DNA of 64,000 nt from Alkalihalobacillus pseudalcaliphilus (GTDB lineage: Bacteria > Bacillota > Bacilli > Bacillales > Bacillaceae_D), in contig NZ_JAQQWS010000012.1 of NCBI RefSeq assembly GCF_028610675.1, positions 19,928-83,927 on the forward strand, given 5' to 3'. The position numbers and the translations under genes are program-made. The notes under the pieces were generated by a model. It worked only from the letters and a program-made list of their open reading frames with translations. It was not told the DNA's origin and ran no database searches. This document shows positions 42,544 through 50,971 of this stretch, in pieces (positions within the stretch are counted from its first letter, which is position 1; the number at the start of each line of letters is the position of its first letter).

Positions 42544-43281
42544 ATGAGAAAAATCGTGTTAATAGGCGGAAGTGGAACAGTCGGTTCGATTCTTGCAACT
42601 GGTTTAAAGCAAGTGGGTTATTCGGTATTTAATATGGATAAAAAACCTCCAAGTTCAGAACAATGCTGCCCATTTATTGAAGTAGATGCAACTAATTACC
42701 AACAACTATTAGAACGAATTCCTGCTGAGACTGATACGATCATTAACCTTCTAAAAGTAGATGCAGCTAGCGGTGTTGAAAGCATAACTCGTTTTCAGCA
42801 ATTATCGGACATATTTTTCCATGCCAGCTATTATATTCTTATGGCAGCAAGAGAAAATAGGGTTAGACGTGTGGTATTTGCCAGTAGTAATCATGTGACA
42901 GATGGTTATGAAAAAGATGGATATTCTTTATTAAATAGAGAGATCCATACGGAAGATCTCCCCAAAACGAATAGTTTATATGGGATATTGAAATTTGCCT
43001 CTGAACAGGCTGGACGTCTTTTTGCACAAGAGGGAACATTATCGGTTATTAATATAAGGATTGCTTCTGTACCAGCCAAGAGTCAGCAAGCTGTCAAGGA
43101 CAGGCTGAATCGTACGATGTTAACCGATGATGACTTAATTGAACTTATGAAATGCGCGATCGAAACAACACAGGACTATGGTACTTATTATGGTGTTTCT
43201 AATCACCTCCACAAACCTTGGAGTACATGGAATGCTCATATTGAGCTAGGTTTTACATCTAAGCAAAGGAATCTGGATTAA
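42544..43281 (+). CDS. NAD-dependent epimerase/dehydratase, uronate-dehydrogenase-like
   Basis: Extended short-chain dehydrogenase of 245 residues. Cofactor motif GGSGTVGSILATGL, FASSNHVTDGYE (close to the SSNHV block of uronate dehydrogenases) and the catalytic YGILK are present. Uronate dehydrogenase oxidises galacturonate or glucuronate to the aldarolactone; no aldarate genes are in the window, so the physiological reaction may be different. AAAGGATGATGATGAA precedes the ATG. It sits after the uxaC terminator and before the AraC-type regulator. About 20 residues shorter than typical Udh. Confidence 0.65.
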   Translation: MRKIVLIGGSGTVGSILATGLKQVGYSVFNMDKKPPSSEQCCPFIEVDATNYQQLLERIPAETDTIINLLKVDAASGVESITRFQQLSDIFFHASYYILMAARENRVRRVVFASSNHVTDGYEKDGYSLLNREIHTEDLPKTNSLYGILKFASEQAGRLFAQEGTLSVINIRIASVPAKSQQAVKDRLNRTMLTDDDLIELMKCAIETTQDYGTYYGVSNHLHKPWSTWNAHIELGFTSKQRNLD

Positions 43282-43443
43282 GATGAAGAGCTATTATTAA
43301 ATCATTTGCAAAAAAAGAGGGATTTCAGTGTAAAGTGTCGAATAGTCATTTTTGAAGATTATCAAACTTGATTTTTGTTATAAAAATAGAAGGTTTAATA
43401 AGATTTATATAAAAAATAAAAGAAGAAGCTTATAAACGATAAA

Positions 43444-43458
43444 ATTAAAGCGGTTACA
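43444..43458 (+). promoter_or_regulatory. Possible catabolite-responsive element
   Basis: ATTAAAGCGGTTACA matches the cre consensus WTGNAARCGNWWWCA at every position except the third (T for G). It is 64 bases before the regulator start, a plausible location for CcpA control. Confidence 0.35.
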
Positions 43459-43521
43459 TGATGGGTTATGGAATATGTTTGTACACTTCTAGAGATGAAT
43501 GGGGATTGAGAGGTGAGGGTT

Positions 43522-45819
43522 GTGCATCGAAGTTTATGGGTAAGACTTTTGATTTATGGAGGGATTTTAGGATCGGTACCTGTAATTATTGTTGGTATTT
43601 TTGCCTATGTTCAATCAGCTTCACAAGCCGAACAGCGTGTTGTCAATGAAAAACGAGAAATAATCCGGCAGATAGAATCTAATATTGAGCAAGTTTTAAC
43701 AACTGTTCATCATTCTATCAATAGTACGGTAGACACTCCAACCATGGATTTAGCTCTAAGACGACCTATTGTTGCGGAGGATTTTGTTGTTTATCGAGAA
43801 TTACGCAGTGAACTAGTGAAGCTTCAATCAGTTGATACAAAGGTTGAAGAAGTGATGGTCATTAACAAAGACCAAAACTGGATTTCTACAAATATAGGAT
43901 TGAGCAGGTTTGACGAACACCCAGATTACGAACGTTATATGGCCTTTTTTGAATTGCCATATAATACATCATGGCAACTTCTGGATGCTAGTTCGTTTGA
44001 TGAAAAAATTATTCGTCGAAATTGTGAATATAGTATAAGTCTAATAAAAAAAATGCCAACCAGAATGACAGAAAAGTTTGGCTTAGTTAACGCGAATATT
44101 CCGATGTGTAGTATTCGAGATATGATGAGTGTAAATAATCATAGTGATCAGTTAATGATTTTAGATGAAATGAATCGGATTATGGTACACGCCGATGATG
44201 AACTTGTTGGGAGTACTTTAGAGGATTTGGGCTTTACTGGTGTTGAATGGGAAGCCGAACAATCAGAGGGACAGTTTTACATGGAGCTAGACAACGAGTC
44301 TTATGTGCTAACGTATTCACTATCAGGATTTACTGGATGGAAATATATTTCGATAACATCGATGAAAGAATTAATGAGTGAATCAAGAAGTATTGGTTGG
44401 TTCACATTTTACGTTGTGTTAACAATGATTATTTTATCGTCTCTTATTGTGTGGTTATTTTCGAAACGACTCTATTTACCAATTGAAAAACTTGTAAATA
44501 AAATAAATCAAAGAAGTAATGGGAAGTCAGGGACAAAACGCTCAGAAGTTCAAGTAATTGAGGAGCATTTACATGATTTATTCTCTTCGAAGTCTTTATT
44601 AGAGCAAGAACTCACTCTTCATTCTAAGCAATCATTTATGCTTTTTTTAATTCGCTTATTTCAAGGCCATTTCTCAGAACGAGAGATTTTAGACAGAGTT
44701 AAACTATACCATTTAGATAAAAAGAGTTTGCAATGGTCTGATATGAGTGTACTTGTGATACAGGTTGAACGTATTCATCAGGATGAGGGGCAGCAGGAAA
44801 AAGAGCTTCGTACTTTTGCACTCCGTAATATGGTGGAGGATATTGTACCTGAGCCTAACCGTTTTGATGCGGTTTGGGTCGATGACTTATTAGTTTTGTT
44901 AGTAGGTGTACACAAGCAAGAAGAACAGGAAAGAGCTAAGCTGTTATATGAATGGACCGAGAGTATACGTAATTATGTTTATAAGTATTTAGAAGATAAG
45001 GTGAGTATTGGTGTCAGTAAAGGTTTCATGGAGTTAATCTCAGCACCGAAAGCCTACGATGAGGCCAAGGATGCTCTTACCCACCGACTAAAGTTCAAGG
45101 ATAATGTAACGATTCATTTTATAGATATAGAAGGACAAATTAAGCCATCGCTCTATCAATATCCTGTACAGTTAGAGGAGGAGTTGCTACTTGCTATACG
45201 AATAGCAGATGAACGAAAAGCAATTTCGTTGTTTGGGCAATGGCAATTAGAAATGATGAAGGAACATACAAGTATCGGTGATGTCCAAGTATCAATGATG
45301 CAGCTTATTAATAAATTACTCCGATTATATCAAACAAATGGAATGAGGCAATCAGAGGATTTGCGTCTTCAAGAAGGAAGTATATATAAAGAGGCTTTAA
45401 AACTTCGAAGTCAAGAACAGGTTCAGCGGTGGTTTGTAGAGAGATTAATCGTACCTCTTGTTCAAAGTTTTCAGCAAGTAAGTGAATCCAATTTTAAGCA
45501 TTTATCTGATAAGATGTTAGATTATATTCAGAATCATTATGGACAAGCAATCACATTAGAGCAATGTGCCGCAGAGCTCCACTACAATGCGAATTATTTA
45601 AGTAGTGTTTTTAAAGAGGGCACAGGAATGAGCTTTAGTGATTATGTAGCCCAATTTAGATTACAAAAAGCAAAGGATTGGCTGATTCATACCGAGAAAT
45701 CGGTAAAAACAATCGCTGAAGAGCTAGGCTATAAGAACTCTCAAAATTTTATTCGCTCCTTTAAAAAAGTAACCGGAAAAACACCAGGACAATATCGCCA
45801 AGACAAACAAGCTGACTAA
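43522..45819 (+). CDS. Membrane-bound AraC-family regulator
   Basis: 765 residues, the architecture of B. subtilis YtdP/YesS-type regulators: helix 1 (about 8-30), an extracytoplasmic Cache-like sensor domain to about 290, helix 2 (about 292-312, FTFYVVLTMIILSSLIVWLF), a cytoplasmic linker, and a C-terminal AraC double HTH (about 665-765: ITLEQCAAELHYNANYLSSVFKEGTGMSF, then VKTIAEELGYKNSQNFIRSFKKVTGKTPGQYR). GTG 43522 is chosen because GAGAGG has 8-base spacing; GTG 43513 overlaps it. It probably senses an extracellular or binding-protein-delivered oligosaccharide and activates the importer/GH operon downstream. Confidence 0.85.
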   Translation: MHRSLWVRLLIYGGILGSVPVIIVGIFAYVQSASQAEQRVVNEKREIIRQIESNIEQVLTTVHHSINSTVDTPTMDLALRRPIVAEDFVVYRELRSELVKLQSVDTKVEEVMVINKDQNWISTNIGLSRFDEHPDYERYMAFFELPYNTSWQLLDASSFDEKIIRRNCEYSISLIKKMPTRMTEKFGLVNANIPMCSIRDMMSVNNHSDQLMILDEMNRIMVHADDELVGSTLEDLGFTGVEWEAEQSEGQFYMELDNESYVLTYSLSGFTGWKYISITSMKELMSESRSIGWFTFYVVLTMIILSSLIVWLFSKRLYLPIEKLVNKINQRSNGKSGTKRSEVQVIEEHLHDLFSSKSLLEQELTLHSKQSFMLFLIRLFQGHFSEREILDRVKLYHLDKKSLQWSDMSVLVIQVERIHQDEGQQEKELRTFALRNMVEDIVPEPNRFDAVWVDDLLVLLVGVHKQEEQERAKLLYEWTESIRNYVYKYLEDKVSIGVSKGFMELISAPKAYDEAKDALTHRLKFKDNVTIHFIDIEGQIKPSLYQYPVQLEEELLLAIRIADERKAISLFGQWQLEMMKEHTSIGDVQVSMMQLINKLLRLYQTNGMRQSEDLRLQEGSIYKEALKLRSQEQVQRWFVERLIVPLVQSFQQVSESNFKHLSDKMLDYIQNHYGQAITLEQCAAELHYNANYLSSVFKEGTGMSFSDYVAQFRLQKAKDWLIHTEKSVKTIAEELGYKNSQNFIRSFKKVTGKTPGQYRQDKQAD

Positions 45820-45857
45820 GAGGAGCAAGCCGAGGTGGGAAAAGTGGTGTAGAAGAA

Positions 45858-46146
45858 GCTGGTCGACATGATCATGGGCAAAAAAGCTGAAGAACCTGTC
45901 GATGAAGGGAGCTGGTCGACATGATCATGGGCAAAAAAAGGTCAAGAACCTGTCGATGAAGGAAGCTGGTCGACATGATCATGAGCAAAAAAGGTCAAGA
46001 ACCTGTCGATGAAGGAAGCTGGTCGACATGATCATGGGCAAAAAAGCTGAAGAACCTGTCGATGAAGGAAGCTGGTCGACATGATCATGGGCAAAAAAGG
46101 TGAAGAACCTGTCGATGAAGGGAGCTGGTTGACATGATCATGAGTG
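45858..46146 (+). repeat. 53-bp tandem array
   Basis: GCTGGTCGACATGATCATG starts units at 45858, 45911, 45965, 46018 and 46071, with a partial sixth at 46124 (period 53, once 54). Each unit holds the palindrome ATGATCAT, the GTCGAC site and an AAGAACCTGTCGATGAAGG segment. TCGAC near the start and GTCGA near the end make the unit partly self-complementary. It is unrelated in sequence to the 51-bp family. Non-coding. Confidence 0.85.
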
Positions 46147-46356
46147 GAGTTAGTTTGTTTTGTGAACTTGAGAATAATCAGTAACCGAGCGGAAGAAATG
46201 CCGCGGAGACTCCCGCGGGAAATAGTGGCAGAGCTGAGAGATCCAGCGGCGTAGCCGATTAGCTCAGCGCCACCCCGCAGGACGCGGAGCGAGCATTTCT
46301 GTAGCGACTAGTAACGCTGTATGTTCGCACCGCACCCTAGCAACTCCTATAAAAAA
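46146..46356 (+). repeat. Dispersed intergenic element, subfamily I, left-truncated
   Basis: GAACTTGAGAATAATCAGTAACC, AGCGGAAGAAATGC, GGCAGAGCTGAGAG, CGGCGTAGCCGATTAGCTCAGCGCCACCCCGCAGGACGCGGAGC-type core and a decayed right end AGCAACTCCTATAAAAAA. It is joined directly to the 53-bp array. Confidence 0.55.
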
Positions 46357-46360
46357 CCAA

Positions 46361-46400
46361 GGAAAGAATCCTCTCGCAAAGAGATACATTCTTTCCTTTC
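46361..46400 (+). terminator. Hairpin terminator downstream of the repeats
   Basis: GGAAAGAAT and ATTCTTTCC arms with inner TCTC/GAGA pairing and a following TTTCTTT. It would stop read-through from the AraC gene before the transporter operon. Confidence 0.65.
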
Positions 46401-46590
46401 TTTACGACTTGTCCAGCTATAACAGAGATAATCATTCTATCAGATGCCTAATTTAATAGGTTTTTTGCGAGGCACACTGTCAAAATGATTATTCAAAATT
46501 CACAGACTATTTGGCTAAAATGGAAACATAGAAATAAAGATATTTGGAGAGAGACGAAACGTAATTCTAATATTACATGGGGGTATCTGA

Positions 46591-48126
46591 ATGAACAATT
46601 TCAAAAAATGGTGTGCGAATGTAGGTTTTATCGTCTTAGTTACATTATTAGTTGCTTGCGGAGGTAATGGCACAAATGAAAACGCTTCCTCTAATAATGG
46701 GAACAGTAATGAAGCAGAACCGACTGGCAATGAAAATGAACCATTTAAGTTCTCAATTATGGCAAATCTTCACACGGCAGAAGTACCTGATAAGAAAGTA
46801 CAAAATTTATTAGAAGAAGCAACCAACACAGAACTCGATATTCAATGGGTTCCAGATAGTAATTATGAAGAACGTTTAAATACGGCGTTTGCAACAGGGT
46901 CATTACCTCAAGCTGTTTATATGAAGAATCAATCGACATATAACCAGTTTAAAGAAGCTATTCGTGATGATCAGTTTTGGGAGATTGGTCCCTATTTAGA
47001 CCAGTTTGAAAACTTAAATAAACTAAAGCCTGAAGTAGTAGCAAATACATTGGTTGATGGAAAAATGTATGGTCTTTATCAAGGAAGACCGTTATCGCGT
47101 TCAGGAATCATTTATCGTAAGGATTGGGCAGAAAATTTAGGAATAGAGGCACCTACAACAGTAGAAGAATTTATGGAAATGGCAAGAGCTTTTACTGAAG
47201 ATGACCCAGATGGAAACGGTCGAAACGATACAATGGGATTAACAGATCGAAATGATTTAATTTATGGTGCTTTTAAAACGGTTGCATCATGGCATGGAGT
47301 GCCAAATAACTGGGGTGAAAAGGATGGCGAATTACTTCCAGAATTTATGTTTGATGAGTACGTTGAGACATTAGATTATATGAAAGAATTGCATGCGAAT
47401 GGTTTTATGAATCAGGATTTTCCAGTGACAAGTAAAAATGACCAGCAAGCACTATTTAAAAATGGAACAGCAGGTATTTATATCGGTTCTATGGGTGATG
47501 TATTATCACTTTACAATGATGCTTCACAATTAAATCCTGATCTTGAATTTGCTGTTCACAATTATGTGGAAGGTCCTAATGGAGAATATAACATTTGGGC
47601 GATTCCAGGTTATGGTAATTTAGTTATCTTCCCTAAATCAGCTGTAAAAACAGAGGAAGAACTTTTAGGAATTCTTGCTTTCTATAATGAAATGATGACA
47701 CCTGAAGTTGCAAATCTTACATTCTGGGGAGTCGAAGGTGAGCACTATGAAGTTCAAGATGGTCGTGCACTGGCTAATTCAGACTCAGCATTAACGGATA
47801 GGGAAGTTAAGCCATATCAATCAATTGAAATTGGTGAAGCGGATACAAATGGTCGTTATCTTGGTTTAGCAACGTATGATGCGAAAATTAAGGCTGATGA
47901 ACTAGAAATAGATAATGAGCAATACCTTGTTCATGATCCAACGATTACTCTTGATTCAGAAACATTCCAAACACATGGTGATCGATTACAGCAGATCATT
48001 AATGATGTCACGTATCAATATATTTTAGGTCAAACTGACTTAGATGGTTTTAATAAAGCAGTAGATAATTGGAGAAATCAAGGTGGAGATGACATTATAA
48101 AGGAATTTAATGAGTCTAACCAATAA
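46591..48126 (+). CDS. Lipoprotein oligosaccharide-binding protein (LplA/YtcQ-like)
   Basis: 511 residues. Signal peptide with lipobox LLVAC (Cys23), an Asn/Gly/Glu-rich tether (about 24-48), then a family 1 extracellular solute-binding domain. The segments WVPDSNYEERLNTAFATG, YRKDWAENLGIEAPTTVEEF and DDPDGNGRNDTMGLT are typical of the LplA/YtcQ group that serves rhamnogalacturonan-type oligosaccharide importers. The EF-hand-like DPDGNGRND may bind calcium. It is followed by a strong hairpin and then by two permease genes; no ATPase gene is present, as in other MsmX-dependent importers. Confidence 0.88.
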   Translation: MNNFKKWCANVGFIVLVTLLVACGGNGTNENASSNNGNSNEAEPTGNENEPFKFSIMANLHTAEVPDKKVQNLLEEATNTELDIQWVPDSNYEERLNTAFATGSLPQAVYMKNQSTYNQFKEAIRDDQFWEIGPYLDQFENLNKLKPEVVANTLVDGKMYGLYQGRPLSRSGIIYRKDWAENLGIEAPTTVEEFMEMARAFTEDDPDGNGRNDTMGLTDRNDLIYGAFKTVASWHGVPNNWGEKDGELLPEFMFDEYVETLDYMKELHANGFMNQDFPVTSKNDQQALFKNGTAGIYIGSMGDVLSLYNDASQLNPDLEFAVHNYVEGPNGEYNIWAIPGYGNLVIFPKSAVKTEEELLGILAFYNEMMTPEVANLTFWGVEGEHYEVQDGRALANSDSALTDREVKPYQSIEIGEADTNGRYLGLATYDAKIKADELEIDNEQYLVHDPTITLDSETFQTHGDRLQQIINDVTYQYILGQTDLDGFNKAVDNWRNQGGDDIIKEFNESNQ

Positions 48127-48142
48127 TTAATCCAAGATAATA

Positions 48143-48176
48143 GAAAGCAGGCAGGGCCTGATCTCTGCCTGCTTTC
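48143..48176 (+). terminator. Strong hairpin between binding protein and permeases
   Basis: GAAAGCAGGCAG and CTGCCTGCTTTC form a perfect 12-bp stem. The T-tract is poor (TCATCTTATTT), so partial read-through is likely. This would stabilise the binding-protein mRNA and keep permease expression lower, a common arrangement in importer operons. Confidence 0.8.
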
Positions 48177-48205
48177 TCATCTTATTTAAAGAATTGAGGT
48201 GCAGT

Positions 48206-49165
48206 ATGGCTAATCCAGTCATGATGGAAGATCGGCCGATCGTAACAAAATCGCAAAGGCGTCAAGAGCTGTGGAAAAAAATCTTAAAGAACAAGTGGAT
48301 TTATTTAATGATTGCTCCTGGAATTATTTATTTTTTCATTTATAAATATATTCCCATGTATGGACTCATTATTTCGTTTCAAGATTATAAACCTTATTTA
48401 GGGATAACTGGAAGTGAATGGGTTGGTCTTGACCATTTCAGAAGGCTATTTAATGATCCAGATTTTTGGATGATTTTTAGGAACACACTTATCTTATTTG
48501 GATTGCAAGTGTTTATTGCTTTCCCGGTACCCATTATTCTAGCTCTAATGTTAAATGAACTTCGACTGAAATGGTATATGAAGGGTATCCAGACTTTAAT
48601 TTATATCCCTCACTTTATGTCTTGGGTAGTTATCGTTTCCATTAGTTATGTCATGCTAACACTTGATGGAGGAATTATTAACAATCTGTTACGAACGATG
48701 GAATTTAATCAAATTAACTTCTTACTTAATCCAGATTGGTTTAGGCCGATGTACATCATTCAGATTATATGGCGAGAAGCTGGTTGGGGCACGATTATTT
48801 TTATAGCGGCAATAGCATCTGTTGACCCGCAATTATATGAGGCGGCTAAGATGGATGGTGCTAACCGCTTAAGGCAGATGTGGCATATTACATTACCGGC
48901 GATTCGTAGTGTCATCATTGTTCTGTTAATTCTGAAGATTGGAGATGTTTTAGAATTAGGTTTTGAACATGTCTACTTACTATTAAATGCATCCAATCGT
49001 GAAGTGGCAGAAATATTTGATACGTATGTCTACACGGCTGGGTTAAGGCAAGGTCAATTTAGTTACAGTACAGCAGTTGGTTTCTTTAAAGGGTTTGTTG
49101 GCTTGATATTAGTCGTTGGTGCAAACTGGATGGCAAAGAAAGCTGGAGAAGAAGGGGTTTATTAG
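48206..49165 (+). CDS. ABC importer permease (LplB/YteP-like)
   Basis: 319 residues, about six helices, MalF-type permease. The EAA loop is EAAKMDGANRLRQMWHITLPAI (residues about 212-233), the contact site for the ATPase. N-terminal YLMIAPGIIYFFIYKYIPMYGLIISFQDYKP is typical of YteP/LplB. ATG 48206 follows GAGGTG; the longer frame begins before this site. It pairs with the next gene to form the membrane channel for the oligosaccharide bound by the lipoprotein encoded at 46591. Confidence 0.9.
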   Translation: MANPVMMEDRPIVTKSQRRQELWKKILKNKWIYLMIAPGIIYFFIYKYIPMYGLIISFQDYKPYLGITGSEWVGLDHFRRLFNDPDFWMIFRNTLILFGLQVFIAFPVPIILALMLNELRLKWYMKGIQTLIYIPHFMSWVVIVSISYVMLTLDGGIINNLLRTMEFNQINFLLNPDWFRPMYIIQIIWREAGWGTIIFIAAIASVDPQLYEAAKMDGANRLRQMWHITLPAIRSVIIVLLILKIGDVLELGFEHVYLLLNASNREVAEIFDTYVYTAGLRQGQFSYSTAVGFFKGFVGLILVVGANWMAKKAGEEGVY

Positions 49166-49181
49166 GAAGGAGGCAATTAAG

Positions 49182-50057
49182 ATGGTTGGAGATAAATCAA
49201 TAGGAAGTCGTCTATTTAACGCTGTCAACATGGTCATTCTAGGTATAATCGCGTTACTCTGTGTATTGCCTTTTATTCATGTTATTGGTAGCTCCTTTGC
49301 AACAGGTGCAGAAATTGCAGCACGTAGTTTCTTGCTTTTCCCTACCCAATTTAGCTTGGATGCTTATCGTTACATTTTTTCAACGGATACGATTTTTCGT
49401 TCTTTAGGTGTATCGATTGGAGTAACAGTATTAGGGACACTTTGGAGTATGTTTTTCTCTGTTTTAACGGCGTACGGATTATCACGTAGAGACTTGGTTG
49501 GTAAGCGTTTTTTAATGTTTTTTATCGTTTTTACGATGTTATTTAATGGTGGGATGATTCCTACATTTTTAATAGTACAACAAACAGGTTTAATTGATTC
49601 ATTAGCAGCTCTTGTTATTCCGGTTACAATTAACGCATTTAATATGATTATTTTACGAAGCTTTTTTATGAACTTGCCAGATGGTTTAGAAGAATCAGCA
49701 AAAATTGATGGAGCGAGTGATTTCGGTATTTTATTCCGAATTGTTATACCATGTTCATTGCCGGCAATTGCGACAATTTCTTTATTTTATGCGGTTACCT
49801 ATTGGAATACGTATATGCATGCGATTCTTTATATTAATGATCCTAGCAAATGGCCTGTTCAGGTTTTACTAAGACAAATTGTCGTATTGGCCACAGGGCT
49901 TAACTATGATGGCTCAGAATATACGAATGTACCACCACCTGAAATTAGTGTAAAAATGGCAGTTATCGTAGTGGCGACGATTCCGGTGTTACTTGTTTAC
50001 CCATTCTTACAGAAATATTTTGCAAAAGGCGCATTAATTGGTTCAATGAAGGGTTAA
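49182..50057 (+). CDS. ABC importer permease (YtcP/LplC-like)
   Basis: 291 residues, six helices, MalG-type permease. The EAA-type loop is EESAKIDGASDFGILFRIVIPCSLPAI, and the family ending FLQKYFAKGALIGSMKG is present. AAGGAGG precedes ATG 49182; a longer frame overlapping the upstream permease is not used. It is the partner of the preceding permease. Confidence 0.9.
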   Translation: MVGDKSIGSRLFNAVNMVILGIIALLCVLPFIHVIGSSFATGAEIAARSFLLFPTQFSLDAYRYIFSTDTIFRSLGVSIGVTVLGTLWSMFFSVLTAYGLSRRDLVGKRFLMFFIVFTMLFNGGMIPTFLIVQQTGLIDSLAALVIPVTINAFNMIILRSFFMNLPDGLEESAKIDGASDFGILFRIVIPCSLPAIATISLFYAVTYWNTYMHAILYINDPSKWPVQVLLRQIVVLATGLNYDGSEYTNVPPPEISVKMAVIVVATIPVLLVYPFLQKYFAKGALIGSMKG

Positions 50058-50061
50058 CGCG

Positions 50062-50970
50062 ATGAGTGAAGTTGACCACTTTTTACAGGGACTTTATGAG
50101 CAAAAATCAAAAGTAGTTGATCTTAAAGCACGAAGAAAGGCAATAAAAGAGGCCTTAGGTTCATTTTCGAGTAACAATTGCGAAGTTAAATGTGTGAAAA
50201 CAATTCAGCATCAAGGTTATCTAGAGGCGGAATATTTGTTAGCGACCACTGGCCCATTATACTTACCTTTTCGTCTACTAACTCCTAATTATGTCAATAA
50301 CGGCTCTGAAGTTGTACTGGCTTTACATGGACATGGTCGTGGTGCTAATGAGGCATTAAATAAAAATAGTATTCACCGTGGCTTTGCTCTATCTTTTGTG
50401 GAGCGAGGAATGACCGTTGTTTTGCCTGAATTAGTTGGTTTTGGACAAAGGACCAAATCCAATGAAAAAAAGGAGAATAGTTGCTTTTCTTTGGCAGCTC
50501 AGCTTCTGTTATATAAGCAAACACTTGCTGGATTAAGAGTTTTTGAGTGTAAGAGGTTAGTAGACTGGTTAACACGTGAAGGTTATACCCAAATTGGCTG
50601 TATGGGATTTTCAGGTGGAGGTTGGATAGCTAGTTTATTAACGGCTATTGATGAGCGGATTAAAGCAACGGTACTAAGTGGATTTGGTAGTTTTTTTAAG
50701 GATAGTATTATCTCGAGTGATCATTGTCTTGATAACTATGTACCTGGATTTATGAAAATTGGAGAAATGACAGATTTATTAGAACTTATAGTACCGCGAC
50801 CTCTCTTAATTGAGGCTGGTGAAGAGGATCATTTATTTCCATTTCAATCTATTCAGGATGTTATTCGTAAAAATGAACAGGTTATACTGTCCCCTTTTGT
50901 TGGCGGCCATATGGTTAGTGGGCATCAATCTATTCCGTGGCTTATACAAGAAGTGAGGAAGGAGAGATAA
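50062..50970 (+). CDS. Alpha/beta hydrolase, putative acetyl esterase
   Basis: 302 residues, no signal peptide. The nucleophile elbow is GFSGGG (in IGCMGFSGGGWIASLL), the oxyanion region LALHGHGRGANEAL, an acid in EAGEEDHLFPF and a late His in GGHMVSGHQ. This pattern fits dienelactone-hydrolase/acetyl-xylan-esterase-like enzymes (abhydrolase_7). In an oligogalacturonide operon it may remove acetyl or other ester groups. It starts 5 bases after the permease gene and ends two bases before the GH43 gene. Specificity is inferred from context. Confidence 0.7.
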   Translation: MSEVDHFLQGLYEQKSKVVDLKARRKAIKEALGSFSSNNCEVKCVKTIQHQGYLEAEYLLATTGPLYLPFRLLTPNYVNNGSEVVLALHGHGRGANEALNKNSIHRGFALSFVERGMTVVLPELVGFGQRTKSNEKKENSCFSLAAQLLLYKQTLAGLRVFECKRLVDWLTREGYTQIGCMGFSGGGWIASLLTAIDERIKATVLSGFGSFFKDSIISSDHCLDNYVPGFMKIGEMTDLLELIVPRPLLIEAGEEDHLFPFQSIQDVIRKNEQVILSPFVGGHMVSGHQSIPWLIQEVRKER

Positions 50971-50971
50971 A

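Noticed and set aside
45858..46146. CRISPR or iteron origin
   Set aside because: The units are tandem without spacers, and there is no replication-initiator gene nearby.
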